Below, in pieces: positions 45,223-57,277 of a stretch of 64,000 nt of DNA. Below the pieces are notes generated by a model. It saw only the letters and a program-made list of their open reading frames with translations, made no database searches and had not been told where the DNA came from. The stretch comes from Capsaspora owczarzaki ATCC 30864 (Eukaryota; Opisthokonta; Filasterea): the NCBI RefSeq assembly GCF_000151315.2, contig NW_011887297.1, positions 1,155,587 through 1,219,586 of the forward strand, in the 5' to 3' direction. The translations under genes and the position numbers were made by a program. Each line of letters opens with the position of its first letter. The stretch's first letter is position 1.

Positions 45223-47459
45223 ATGATGCAGCGTCTTGGCCGAGTCGCGCGGCCGAATCTCACTATTGGAGTGAAACAGCTCACAGCTTCCCAGACGAGC
45301 ACTGTCGGATATACTACGACGACGCCGCTACTGATGATGACGATGACGATGTCCACCCGATCGCAGTCGTCGCTGTCGTCGCTGTCATCGTCGCCGTGCG
45401 GCGGCTGCCAAGCGACGCGAGCTTCCTCCACTGTCGCCCGTCCCGCGATCGCCGTTTGGCAGTGAATCAGGCAATCTCTATGCACGAGACCGGGCAGCAG
45501 GAGCGCCAGGACAAAGGTCACGACCGCCTTCTGCCGCTGCAGCTGCTCCACGAGGATTGGTACTGGCGCGTCAAGCATCCCGCGAGCATGCCGCGCCATT
45601 ACCGAGGCCCATTGCAGCGCAGCAGATTGCATCAGTGCAGCCGGATCAGCTGGATACCAAGCGCGAGGGATCCGCGCCGTCCATCCCTGCTCCAGTTAAT
45701 GCACAGCCGCTCGTCAACCCGCCTGCCGCACAGCAACCATCTGCAAATGCACCTGCACATCTAGCAGATACTCCAGCGAGTCCAGCAAGTCCAGCGAGTC
45801 CAGCAAGTCCAGTTGGTCTGGTCAGCGGTGTCATCTCACGCCGCACATCGCCGCATCTCGTGTTGCCGGACGTCGATCCCGGCCTTCTGGTCAAGTTTGA
45901 GCAGCCCAAGGATTCCGAGCTTGTCCGAGTAGCTGTGATTGGTGCGCCCAATGCCGGAAAGTCCTCCATCGTGAACAGCATCGTCGGTCGAACGGTAACG
46001 CAGTTGTTTGCTGTTCTTCCTATTTGATTGTGTTGCTTCTACGAATGTTGACTTGACTTTTGGGGATGGTTTCAGGTCTCTATCGTGTCATCGCGGTCTC
46101 AGAGCACGCGGGAGCGCATCCTGGGAATTGCCACACGAGCTAATAAGCAGATGGTATGAAGGAAGAAGAATACTTTTTGCAAAACTCGAATGTCAATCTA
46201 ACTGTCGCTCCATCGGTGTCCGTGGCAGGTTTTGTTTGATACTCCTGGACTCCTGCGATTTAACTTTTCAAGAAGGTATAGTTGCTGCCTGCATCATAGT
46301 TCTGCTGAACAGCGAAACTGAAAACGAATTGCTTGAGCAGAATCCCAATCGGACGAGAACTCTCCCCAGAAAGTACCCGCGCCCTCCTCGAGGCTGATGT
46401 TTGTACGTTTGCCCTGTTTATTTGAAGGAGACCGAGTGAGAGACGACCGGTGAACTGCCTCTCTGACCTTTTTATTGTCTGGGTTTTTCGCCGTTCATTC
46501 ACAGCAATGGTGGTCTACGACGTCAGCAAGCCGCTCACGCCTGCTGACCACGATTTGTTTGCCGCCAGAAACTACCCTCGCGAGGCCATTCTAGTTTTGA
46601 ATAAGGTGAGTTCTCTGTTGTTCTTGGGACTTGTTTTTTTTTTTTGGTTCGCTTCGAGTTTAACACGCCCCTTTTTGCTTCTCTCTCTCTCTCGCTTAAT
46701 AATAGGTTGATCTAGCACCGAAAGCCGACATCCTCGCTCGCGCCGAAGAAATTGTCTCCAGGCCTGGCGCCAAGCAATTCGAGAAGGTTTTCCTGACCAG
46801 TGCCTCTGCACACGGCGGTGTTTCGGATGTGACGGTACGCCCTTTTGTTGGGTTGCCCCACACTCTTGCGTCCAATGCACTCAGACCACCTGGTCTCACG
46901 ATTGGCTCTTTGCAGGACTTTTTAATGACCAAAACACAGGCTGGGCCTTGGGAGGTTCCTGCCGACTATAACACTGACCAATCTCGCCACAAGATTGTGT
47001 GCGAAGTTATTCGCAAGCACATTTTCAACATGTTTGTTGCCGAGTTGCCTTATCGAGTTACCCAGGTTTGAAACATGACTTTGCGCTATTTTGTTGTTGT
47101 TCGCGAAACAATCTTGTGCTGACTGCTGTTGCCCGCTGTATTCTCCATTAAGGAAACGACTCGATGGCACGACTCTGACACGACCCTCGAGGTTTCGCAA
47201 AAGCTCATTGTGCCCAAGGCGTCCATGATGGTGAGGAAAACAACGTGCAGTGCGAAAACGATGCCCACGAAACTTGTCGCACTGCCTCTCACAGCTTGCT
47301 CATTTTTGAAATTCACAGAAAATCTTTATCGGAACGAATGGAGAAAAGATCAAAAAGCTCATGGCGCTGTCCGAGGAGGAGCTCAGCCGGATTCTCGGAG
47401 TGCAAGTCTATCTGCACCTGGAAGTCAAGTCACCCAAGGACTCCCGCAATCGCCGATAA
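45223..47459 (+). CDS. ERAL1: ERA-type GTPase, mitochondrial rRNA chaperone (ERAL1 homologue)
   Basis: ERA binds the 3' end of small-subunit rRNA and is needed for small-subunit assembly. Exons from the GTPase core on: an exon ending at 45994, then 46076-46153, 46229-46275, 46341-46402, 46505-46605, 46706-46834, 46916-47065, 47153-47230, 47319-47459. G1 is GAPNAGKSS, the switch region VSIVSSRSQSTRERILGI, G3 DTPG and G4 NKVD (across an intron); the C-terminal KH domain has KIFIGTNGEKIKKL, a GxxG-type loop. The N-terminus beginning MMQRLGRVARPNLT is Arg-rich without acids, fitting mitochondrial import. The join between this first segment (45223 to about 45,450) and the core exon is not resolved: the two frames differ and several acceptors are possible. 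METTL17 follows 150 bp downstream on the same strand. Confidence 0.88.
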
Positions 47460-47609
47460 CCCAGAGAGCCGCGCATACTATGAGACAAACCTTGATGTTG
47501 CTTTTGTTGCCGAGTTTCCATTTGTTATTAGCCTCATCCCAATAACATGTCAAACCCAAATGCGGAAGTGCTCAGAGCTCAGTTCCGATTCTTCTCCAAG
47601 TGCATTTGA

Positions 47610-50478
47610 ATGCTTCAACGCGGCTGCAACATGTTATTGCGTCCCGTTGTCAATGCAACCACCACTATTGCATGCTCCTCTCGATTGTGCTTGTCAACAG
47701 GAGCAATCGTTCCTGCTGTAGTAGTGGGTCGCCGAGACATGTCGTTGCCGACCGCTCAGACTGCGTCGCTGCATCGCCCGACTGCCACATCTGCGACTCT
47801 TACAACTAGTGCGCCAGGGACCTCGTCTTCATCGTCATCATCGTCGTCATCGTCGTCATCGCCGGCATCGGCCCGCGGCAGGATTGACGAGCTGCGCCAG
47901 TCACTTCGCGACACGAGGACGGTCCTCGACCAGAAGACGCAGCGCCAAGTCGCACAAGGCGATCCGCGCAGGAGCCGTCGTGCAGCTCAAGCAAAGAGCA
48001 AGGCTGCTCGGTTGCTGGAAGGCGAATCACAGGCGGACGCTGCTGAGAACAGGCCGAACGGGCACATGGACGACGATCGCTCAGCCGCCGAGGACGCGTC
48101 CATGCAAGGCAACCGAGCTCATGCAGATGCAGAGACTCTGACAATCGACCAAGAACAAGACGAAGCGTTTGAATACGAGGGCGACGACGCACAGCCAATG
48201 TCGCGAATTCCGGAGGGATCGTATCGACTCGGCTTGTCGGCAGTTCCAGACCCGTTGAACAAGGCACTCACGCGAGTCATGCACGGTGCGTCGTTGCTTT
48301 CTCGTTTGACAGCTGCTTTTGGATGTGTATTCATGCGTTGGACGGGACGCGAGTGGCCAGGAAACGGGCGGTTACCCACTAACTTGTCTCTGCTCGTTGA
48401 TTTCGGTTTGATTTGACTGACAGCCACCCATCGAGTACAGCTCAAGCAGGACATCCTGAAACTGCAGCACTTTTTGTCCCTGCGGTACAAGGCGAGAAAT
48501 TCTGCTGCAGAGCTCAAGCTCATTCAGAAAGACGTCGTGGCAAAGAGGAAGCAAGCCGAATTCCGGAGCCGCTATGCAATGCTACGCGAAGAATCACAAC
48601 TTGACCAAGAAGAGGAGATGGAGGAGGGCATGATGGACGAGAGCGAAATGGAAGCATCCGACCCGAACGCCGAGCCGTTGGAACTGTCGGACATCTCCGC
48701 GGACGATATTGCAGAGATTCAAGAGGTGGAGCTCGATGAACTCGCGTCTGCCAGTGATGAGGACGCACCAGAGCTACCCTCCCTGGAAACGAAGTTTAGC
48801 AGCATGTTCCGGCCTGTGCCATTGGAACGAACGTCCGATGAAATGCTGCTCAAGAAAATTGCCCACGCGCCAATCATGTTTGACGGCCGCGTTGCCCTCG
48901 CGCACGGCATTGCTCAGTCCGCCCTCGACTATGCTGCAGTGGACCGTATTGTGTCGGAGGTACGCCGCTGCCGTTGGATGGGTTCATTGGAGCTGCAGGT
49001 AGAACGTTTTTGGCTGATGGGACTGACCGAACACTTTTTGGCAGCTTGTGAAACGGTACGGGGACCAACTGAACCTTGCCTCTGTTCTTGATTACGGATC
49101 GTGTTTGGCCACGGGAAGCTGGTACGCTTGTTGCTGTTGTTTCGTTTCGTTTCGTTCTGTTCTGTTTTGATTCGTTTTGCATGATTGACAGCCAACCCAC
49201 CAATTCAATCCGATAGGGCTGCACGAGCGGTTTTGCCGTCATTCAAACGCGCGACTTTTGTCCACGTCTCTCAATCTGTTTTGGACTTGGTGACAAAGAC
49301 TTCGCGAGGTAAGGGTCAGGGGCGACTATCGAATTTCCGATTCACAGTAGCCAGTGGCCCCGAAACGCTCATTCATTTGCGGTACAGATTCTGAGCGACA
49401 GTCAACATTCACTGAACTCAGCTTGCGCAGCTTCTTGCCATCAACCTCATCGGTACGCGAGAGTGGTGTGTGGGTTGTTTCACGTTTGAGAAATTCATAG
49501 CTGATTCTGAATCGCTGGTTGTTTTCTTCGCCAATGTGTCAACGCCCACAGGACCTGGTACTCGGCGTCAACGCTCTTGCTGAGCTCGCGCCAGAACGAA
49601 AGCTGCCGCTGGTCGAGCAATTGTGGGAACTAACCGCGCCAGGTGGATTTCTCGTGTTGGTCGAGCATTCTGATCGACTTGGCTTTCATGACGTCATGGC
49701 CGCACGAAAGCACCTCCTGGAACTTGAACGTGCCAAGGCCAGTGAATTGGGCACGGCAACCCAGTGTCATGTGGTAGCGCCGGTAAGTTTATGGACGGTC
49801 TTGTAACTATTCCAGAATCACCTCATTTTTTTGCCTCTCTTCCCTCGCTATCTGAACAGTGCCCTCATGATAATGAGTGTCCGTTGATTGCTAGCATGTC
49901 ACTCGACATTTGCTCCTTCCGCCAACGAGCGCGGTTGAATGAATCACGAGTATGTTGTTTTCTTGCTGTCCGTACCTTTTGCATTGCTTGGAACCCCCAT
50001 GGCGTTGACTTTTTGGGTTGATGGAATCCTTCTTTGTTTTTTTTTCTGAAATCCAGACGGCGGTCAAGGCATTCCAAAAGTTTGGCTACTTTCCTTCGTA
50101 CTTTACCTATGTGGTGCTGCGGAAGGCCAGCCGAGAGGAGAAGCCTGTGCCACAAGCGACCTGGGCTCGGATTGTTCTAGAAGAACCGGCGCTACATCGA
50201 AATCAAGTTGCGACGCATCTGTGCACTGCGGAAGGTGGGTTCCGACGAGGGAAATAGGGGCCAAATGCGATTGAAACTGATGGGTGCTCACAGCTGATTC
50301 TCGACGTCGCGCACCGCTAGGTGAGCTCGTGCGTAACTTTACAGTGGGCAAAGCTGTTGGTCCTGCCTTGTACAAGGCTGCCAAGAGGCGATACCAGCAA
50401 GATTTGGTTCCGGTGGCCGAGTATCAACAGGCGATGAACAGTCTGCGCGAGCATCGAAATGCCCCTCGCTCTCGCTGA
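47610..50478 (+). CDS. METTL17: METTL17/Rsm22, mitoribosome small-subunit assembly factor
   Basis: Nine exons: 47610-48285, 48424-48998, 49045-49121, 49217-49308, 49388-49452, 49552-49782, 49860-49949, 50057-50234, 50294-50478 (722 aa). Rsm22 proteins carry a methyltransferase fold and an iron-sulfur or zinc-type Cys motif and bind the assembling mitochondrial small subunit. Seen here: a Met/Leu/Arg-rich start (MLLRPVV) suited to mitochondrial import; a Ser-rich and acidic N-terminal extension; the SAM-fold strand ASVLDYGSCLATGSW (a weak version of the usual DFGSGPGT); DLVLGVNALAEL; APGGFLVLVEHSDRLGF; and the Cys motif APCPHDNECPL, which is diagnostic. A late YVVLRK block ends the fold. The SAM loop is degenerate, as in many members. 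Confidence 0.9.
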
Positions 50479-50587
50479 GCACATGCCCACTCGATATTAT
50501 ATTGTGTATTGCCATGTATTCTAATTTCTATAAACTCGGTTTCCTCGCTCCTCAGTCCAATTCGTTCTTTACCGTGCTGTATATTCA

Positions 50588-51745
50588 ATGAGCTCGGTTC
50601 GCATCGAAGTCGCCGGGCGATCCGTCCAAGTCCGCGAAGACCTCTCGATCGACAGCACCGGCGCCAAAGTCTGGAACACTGTACGTGTCACTTTCTACTG
50701 CACTTCACTTTGCAACGTCAGCAGTCCAGTATACCAACAGCTGGAAGTGTGGACTTGCTCCCTCATGGCTCGGCGATTGAGCCAACGCACTCATGGTCGC
50801 CATCCGTCGTTCACAGAGTATTGTTCTGCTCCGGCACTTGGAAAAGATGCGCCGCAAGCTGAAGTACGATCAACCAGGAAGGCGTGTGCTCGAGCTTGGC
50901 GCTGGCTGTGGATTGCTTGGTAACGATGGATTTTGCATTGTGTATTGTGTGGTTGAGACTCTGAGACACGATGTATTGGCAACAGTCCAGAATAGTGTTT
51001 GGGCTTTGGTTGACAATGCATTCTATTGTTCAAAAAACGGCGATGGAAAGGAAAGGATTGAAAATTTGACCATTTCTGCTGTACTGCGACTATTTTGACA
51101 GGAATCAGTTTGGCAAGCATGGGCTGGCACGTTACAGTCACCGATATGGCCGTCATGCTGCCGTTGTTGCGCGAGAATGTTGCGCAGGCAAGAAGCTCTG
51201 TTGCGACGACAGATGAGCAAGATGCGTCCAGTAACACGACACGATTGGAAAGTGGCGGGACTTTGACAGTTCGCGAACTTTGCTGGTAAGCTGAGATGAA
51301 GAATCTGCCGTCCTGTCCTTGTGACACTTTGCGCAAACTCATGCTTGTACATAGGGGAGAGACAGATCTCTCCGAATTCAATGGGCCATTCGACTGTATT
51401 GTTGGCACCGATGTTGTCTTTCTCGAACGGCTGGTCGATCCATTGATTAATACGCTGGATCAGCTTGGAGACACGTCGACCAATGTGTTTATTTGCATTG
51501 AGCCGCGCAACGCTGTTGCGTACGACATGTTTCTGAAGCGAGCAGAGCAGTTGTATGATATCAAGCAGGTACAGCAAAGCGGGAGTTTTGGTTTGCATGA
51601 AGAATTGCTTTGTGGTCTGGCAACATGCTGACGATTGGACTTTCATCACTTGGCATAGTTGACACCCGACGCCGAGTTTCGAGATGACTTTGTCAAGCTA
51701 TTCCAGCTGCGGAAACGCTTTCTGGCAACGTCGTCCGACGAATGA
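50588..51745 (+). CDS. METTL21-type (family 16) protein lysine methyltransferase
   Basis: Five exons: 50588-50680, 50817-50919, 51102-51285, 51355-51568, 51659-51745 (226 aa, normal for the family). These seven-beta-strand enzymes trimethylate lysines of chaperones, elongation factors and VCP. The N-terminal strands lead to KVWNTSIVLLRHLEK (family pattern xVWDxxxxLxxYLE). The SAM-binding motif is VLELGAGCGLLGISLASMG with the acidic end VTVTD. The post-motif GTDVVFLERLVDPLI matches the D-x-x-Y/F substrate loop of the family. The late FICIEPRN strand fits motif III. The exact subfamily (METTL21A, METTL21D, EEF1AKMT3) cannot be decided by eye. It lies 109 bp after METTL17 on the same strand. Confidence 0.85.
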
Positions 51746-51894
51746 TTTGTTCATGTTAAAAATTGATATTATTAGTACTGTAGTACCAGACGTTCATCCA
51801 CGCCAACGATCCGGCAAATCCATTCAACTTGGAGCTTGATACTTTTCCTATAATAGTGCATGTTGAGCGCAGTCATCATTGCACAGGCGTCGTG

Positions 51895-52982
51895 ATGGCC
51901 GATCCGGCGCGACGAGCACGGGCAGCCAAGCCGTCGATGGACACCGAGCTGCTCGGCCGTCTCGTGCGACAAGTTGAAGCGCATAACAAGATTGTCGAAA
52001 CGCAAGAAATGTGGCGGCAGCACACCAAAGACGACCGCGATGCGCAGGAGGACAAGGCGGACGGAGCCAGACAGAGTGAACACCGGCCTGGCTCGCCGAG
52101 CACAAGTCGAAGAGGCGACAGTGATCAGCATGGTCATCGAGATTCAAGCCGTGGTCGGGATGGCGGCTCCACCCGAAGCCGCAACGAACGAGACGAACGA
52201 CGAGATGAACGAGATTCTGGCTCGAGACGTCGAGATTCTGGTGCAGACGACCGACGATCGTCGTCCTCGCGTGAATCGCATTCAAGACACTCGGCACCAA
52301 GACACCGGTCGGATGATGATCGCGAGAGGCGAAGCGACCAGCGGTGGGACGATCAGCGGGAACGAGACAAAGCCGACGCACAGAGGTAAACAAGGCGGTC
52401 ATAATGCGCCGTAGTTGACATTTGCAGTTGCAAGATTACAGGGTATGGTTGTGACGTTACTTTGCACGAGGGAACATTTGGTCTCACTCGATGCGGTGCG
52501 GGGGGGGTCTTTTTGCTATTTGCATTTTGACACTTTTTCCACAGAATTGCGCGTGCTCGACATCGTGTTGCTACCATGGACTTGGATGGGTATGGATTGA
52601 ACGCCCATCGATGTGCTTGAACAGTATATGTGAAGCTGGGCTGGCTGTACTAACTGCAGTGCGCACTACTTTTAGTTGGGACCACGGCGGTTTTACCATG
52701 TACAATAAGGATTCTGCACAGACCGCTGCTATCTCCCGCGGTCGCCGAAAGAAGAAGCGACGCTCGCGTTCATCGTCGTCCTCGTCGTCGTCTTCTTCAT
52801 CCTCAACTTCGTCGTCTTCGTCTTCGTCAGAGAGCGAATCCGACTCTGAATCCAGTCATCGTCGCAAGCACAATCGCCATTCTCGTCGTCGGCGCTCCCG
52901 GCGAAGATCCGAGTCAAGATCGAGATCCAGGTCAAGATCCAGGTCACCTCGAGCGAACAGCAAGCGAGCGACCGAGCGATAG
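51895..52982 (+). CDS. RS-domain protein, probable splicing-related
   Basis: Three exons: 51895-52385, 52545-52589, 52676-52982 (280 aa). The N-terminal helix (SMDTELLGRLVRQVEAHNKI) is followed by a charged Arg/Asp/Ser region. The short middle exon gives IARARHRVATMDLDG and joins to WDHGGFTMYNKD, which looks like a small conserved motif. The C-terminus is a classical RS domain: GRRKKKRRSRSS, a long Ser run, then alternating Arg-Ser dipeptides. RS domains mediate phosphorylation-controlled contacts in spliceosomes and nuclear speckles. I do not recognise the orthologue, so the role stays at the class level. All joins keep frame. Confidence 0.65.
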
Positions 52983-53272
52983 CAGCGGATTGTCGTTTTG
53001 TTCTTCAATACTCGATCATTTCTCTTCAGCTGGTCTCTCCCTCCCTCTCAATATGAAGTGATGCGTTCCAAGCGAATGTCAATCTCACGGATCATGGCTT
53101 GTACAGGTGCAGGCGCATCATCTGCACCACGATTTGCTCTGATTTTCCATCAATCGCTGCATTCAATGTTCAACGGCTTCAAAAACAATCCGTCAGCTTT
53201 ATTTTTCTGTTTCCATTTCTATATATTTCATCACTCCTGCTTTTTCGTTTTCGTGTATTCTGTTGATTGAGG

Positions 53273-55785
53273 ATGAAGCGCGCGGCAGATGCGTCTTGGG
53301 GTGAGTGTTCCAGCTCCTCGTGTTGAAACAACAAGAAAAACATAGGAACAAGCTCTCTCTCTCTCGCTCGTTCTCGGGTTGAGGGGCCGCGCTCGCGTGT
53401 GTGAGGCATTCATCAAGACAACAGACAACAGAGCCAGCGTCGTTGATCCACCTGCGGAAGCGCAAGGGAGGGGGGTTGGTTCAGTGCTCTGTGCAACGAG
53501 CAGCGTGGAGCTCTTCCCTCGCTCTCTCCACCTCTTCACCTCTCCCACTCTCGCTACATCCGCTTCCACTCCATTCAGCCTGTCGCTCGACGTACTTTGA
53601 TCATCAGTCAGCGACTAGTCTGTGCGTCTTGTGGTTGCACCCCCGTAACCCTAACCCTGCACTTCTGATACGAAACACTCAAATGAAAAAAAAAAAAAAA
53701 AAAAAAAGGCGGGAAAAGTTCAATATCTCAGCAACTTTGAGATTTTGTGTTTGAGATTCGAAACACTCAAAAACATGTCATGTTGATAGACATTAAAGTG
53801 GTGCAACGATGGATTTGAAGTGCATCCCTTTTGGTTCATGCTTCTCACCCTGATTTGTTTTGGCTTTGTTTTGTTTTGGTCTGAGCAGTTTCGGGTCGCG
53901 ATGGCAAGCCAGAGGCGCCGGAAGACCCCAACGAGACGGATGCAGCCAACCAGACAGCGTCCGCTGAAGAACTGGCCAAGCGCAATATTGCTCGTGCTGT
54001 CGGACGGAGTCAGTTGAATGCCGCCGCAGCAACAAACGGTGAGGCGCCCAAGCCTGCGATTCCCTTCGCATCGCCTTTTGCTTCGCTGTTGAATCGTGCA
54101 CCGGCACCTGCTGCTGCTGCACCCGCTGCTGTGCCTGCCCCTGTTGCTGCTGCTCCTGCTCCTGCCGCAACTCCTGCCGCAACTCCAGCTACCGCCACCG
54201 CCACCGCCACACCGCCAAAGCCAGTCAACTACTTTGCTCAGGCGCTCGCGGGCAACACTAGTGCACTGAAGGTTCCAGTCTCCATCATTCCGACCACATT
54301 CCGATTGCCCTCGTCCACGTCAAGTCCAGGCGGCTCGGCCTTCCCACCCCTTCCATCCTTCCTGAAGAGCGCGGCCCCAGCAGCAGGCTCCCCGACCGCT
54401 GCGGCTCCCCTATTCACGCTGTTCAAGCAAGGCTCCGCGGCTGCGGCCACCCCCGCGTCGCCATCGACGGCCGCAGCGCAATCTGCTGACGGCGAAAGCC
54501 CCGCAGCGAAAACGGCCGTCTCGCCTGCACAGCCCGAGGCCGATAAACAAGCAGCAGCAGCCCCTGCTTTGCCTGCAACTCCTGTGGCCGCAGCCACGAC
54601 GCCTGCAGCTGCCACCGCCACCGCCACCTCGCCAGTCGCTGCAGCACCCGCGACAGCCACGGCTGCAACCGCGCCTGCCGCCGCCCCCGCCGCAGAGGGC
54701 GTGGCTGGTGCGACCGCCACAAAGCCGCCGCCGCTTTCGTTTGGCAGCAAGCCCCTGTTCCAGTTTGGCACGGCTTCTGCCGCGCCCAGCTTCATGTTTG
54801 GCCGCAACACGATGGACCGCGTCTCTGCCTTGCCAACTGCCCCAAGCACTCTTCCGGCTCCTCCAGCCATGCTGTTCGGCAAGCCGTTCGTGCCTTTCGT
54901 CCGACCCGGCGGCGATGCTGCCAAGCCTGCAGCAGCAGCACCCGCTTCCAAGGACAGCAAGGACGACGACGACGAGGAAGGTGGTGATGATGACGAAGAG
55001 CAGAAGGAAGAAGGTGAGCCAGACGATTTGCGCTGTTGTCGTTGCCTGAGAAACAATGTCTCACACGTTGCGACACGGTTGCAAGCAGAGAGCTCCGGCC
55101 CCGTTGTGATGACTGGCGAGGAAGACGAGGAAACGGTGTATCAAGTAAGGCTTGAGCTCGAAAACACAAGCAAACAACGTTTCAAGTCATGATGCGTTGG
55201 TGTTCTAACGCGGTATCAATGCTTCTGTCCCTATTGTAGACACACGGCAAGCTGTACTCGTTCGACAAGGCCTCCAAGTCGTACAAGGAGCGCGGCGAAG
55301 GCTCAATCCGCATCAACAAATCGCCTGCGACTGAAACCTCCCGTGCATTTGCCCGTATTGGTGAGGCTTTCAGCATTGCATGTTGATGATGGGTGTCGGC
55401 CTTTAGCGCTCGAGACTTGAGCAAACTAACGTTGTTTCCCTCTTATTTCGATTTTCCGAATTTTCAGTCATGCGAACCACGGGTAGCCTGCGCGTCATTC
55501 TGAACGTCCGCCTGTACAATGGAATGCCCATTGACCAGGCCAACCCCAAGTCTGTGCGCATCACCGCGCCCGATTTCGAAACCAAAGAGTCGACCGTGTT
55601 CTTGATGAAGGTGAGTTGCGTTTTTTTGTCGCGACTGTTTGTGACTCCACTTTGCCCCGTACTCAGCTCTGCGTGTTCAACAACCACTGTTGCAGACGTC
55701 CTCCCAAGAAGGTGAAAAGTTGTTCAAAGCCATCAAGGATCGATGTGATGCCGAGCCAAAGGTGACCGCCGAGTCAAAGGCATAA
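53273..55785 (+). CDS. NUP50: NUP50-like nucleoporin with RanBP1 domain
   Basis: Exons: 53273-53300, 53889-55013, 55089-55144, 55240-55360, 55468-55610, 55696-55785 (520 aa). NUP50 sits at the nuclear basket and speeds importin-alpha/beta cargo release. The N-terminus MKRAADASW, followed by acidic residues and ASAEELAKRNIARAVGR, matches the importin-alpha-binding start of NUP50. The middle is Ala/Pro-rich with scattered FG motifs (LSFGSKPLFQFG, FMFG, MLFG). The C-terminal Ran-binding domain has GKLYSFDKASKSYKERGEGSIRI, MRTTGSLRVILNVRL and KSVRITAPDF. The 75 nt between 55014 and 55088 have splice-like ends but are also open in frame, so that intron may be retained as extra coding sequence. Exon 1 is only 28 nt and is followed by an unusually long 588-nt intron. 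Confidence 0.85.
53646..53657 (+). repeat. Two telomere-type units (TAACCC) in NUP50 intron 1
   Basis: TAACCCTAACCC occurs once inside the 588-nt intron 53301-53888, followed by an A run (about 53,686-53,708). The array is too short for an active telomere. It may be a scar of break repair or chance. The rest of the intron shows no exon. Confidence 0.6.
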
Positions 55786-55916
55786 CAGGATTTTAGTCTC
55801 TTTCTGTGGTTTTTGTTTGGTTTTGCGATTTGTGAGGTGAAGTAGAGAATGCATTCTTTTTTTCGTGACTGTTCAACACCAAACAACTATCGTGCGGCCA
55901 CAACATTGTCGGCATT

Positions 55917-57277
55917 TTATCGGTGAGATTCGAGCAGCGGCACAAAGGTCTGTGGATTGACGGCAAAAGACGCGAGCATCTCAATCTCGAGAATGTGCAT
56001 CGTGCCAGCGAGCACGAGCGAGTGCAACGGCGCGCCAAAGTCAGCCGTCAACAGCTCCTCCAGCGTGCCAGAAATGATGCGTTGATCGCTCTGGCCGACA
56101 CGTGCAAGCCCAGCAGCGATTGTCTTGCGATCATAGACTGGGGTTTCGCCTAGATAACACAACAGTTGTCGCATGCGACTGCGTGAGGCACGGTAATTGA
56201 CCGATAAAATGGACTGCGACAAGACATACAAAGAAAAAAATACATACCAGCATCGCGCTTCTTGTCTGACACTTCAAGAAGCTGCTCGACAGCTTGGTTC
56301 ACCGTCATGTAGCGCGGAGGATCGTAAACGACCTTGCCACTGTCACAAAAAAACAAAACCCAATGAACGACAAATCCGTTGCGAGAAACGATTCGCCGCA
56401 ACAGCGTTTGACATACCGCATCATCGCATCGAGATTGGGCTCCTTGACTTTGATATCGAGGAGGCAGAGCGAGTGCAGACCGCCCTTGACGTTAAAGGCA
56501 ATCTTGTCGTAAAAGCTGTCCGGGCGCCAAGTCTCGGTGAAGAAGCAAATCGAGACGCTCTGGCCGTAGTTGTACAACTGCAATCCGCAGCAGCCGATGG
56601 CGTTCATGATGGATGCATTGTGGATGACGCTGAACGGGATTCCGCGTTGCTTTGCCCGCAAAATCATATCGGTATGGGTGGTTGCGCTGCCAAGCGAAAC
56701 GAGCATCGAAAAGTGAGAACGAGAAGCCTGGATTGCCCCACGGACGAGCCTCGCACTATTTTTTTTCTTTCATATTCAATCGTGCATCAAACCAACAGAG
56801 ATGCGTACCCGAATGGATCGCCGACGACCAAGAAGGCAACGTCGTCCTCATGGGCGTTGTTCAGAATGAGGTCGGCGTTGCTCTCGACGGTTTCGCGGTC
56901 TGCCACCTCGATCTTCTTGTCGTACAGCTCCTCCTAATCAGCAGCAGCAGTCACAGTGAGTGTGGTTTGGCGGGGCAGCTTGAGGTCCGACCGAGATTTG
57001 ACTCCACGAGGGCGGCTCGTTCGTCGCTCCAGTCCACCATCAAGATCAAGCCAAGCAAACCAGCGCTCGGGCCAGAGTGCACTCATTCATCATCGAGCTC
57101 TAAATCACGGCTGATGAGGTCGAGCGACCCCAGACCACTCACAAGACGCTCCTTTGGCGTTGCCAGAATGCTCGTGTACATTTCGAGGAAGACACGCTTG
57201 CACTTGCGCACGGCCTCCAAGCCGCGCACGGTAATGTCCTTCTCGTCGCCGAGACCAAGACCAATGAAATACAGCAT
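55917..57277 (-). CDS. DPH5: DPH5, diphthine methyl ester synthase
   Basis: Five exons: 57277-57143, 56933-56809, 56686-56417, 56339-56248, 56149-55917 (284 aa, normal length). DPH5 performs SAM-dependent methylations of the modified histidine of eEF2 during diphthamide synthesis in the cytosol. Features: the N-terminal [21 protein letters not shown] start with the GxGLGD loop; [15 protein letters not shown]; the conserved [17 protein letters not shown] motif split by an intron inside the [26 protein letters not shown]; and the C-terminal [12 protein letters not shown] plus PLHSLVLAG. All introns keep frame. It converges with NUP50 (131 bp between stops). Confidence 0.96.
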
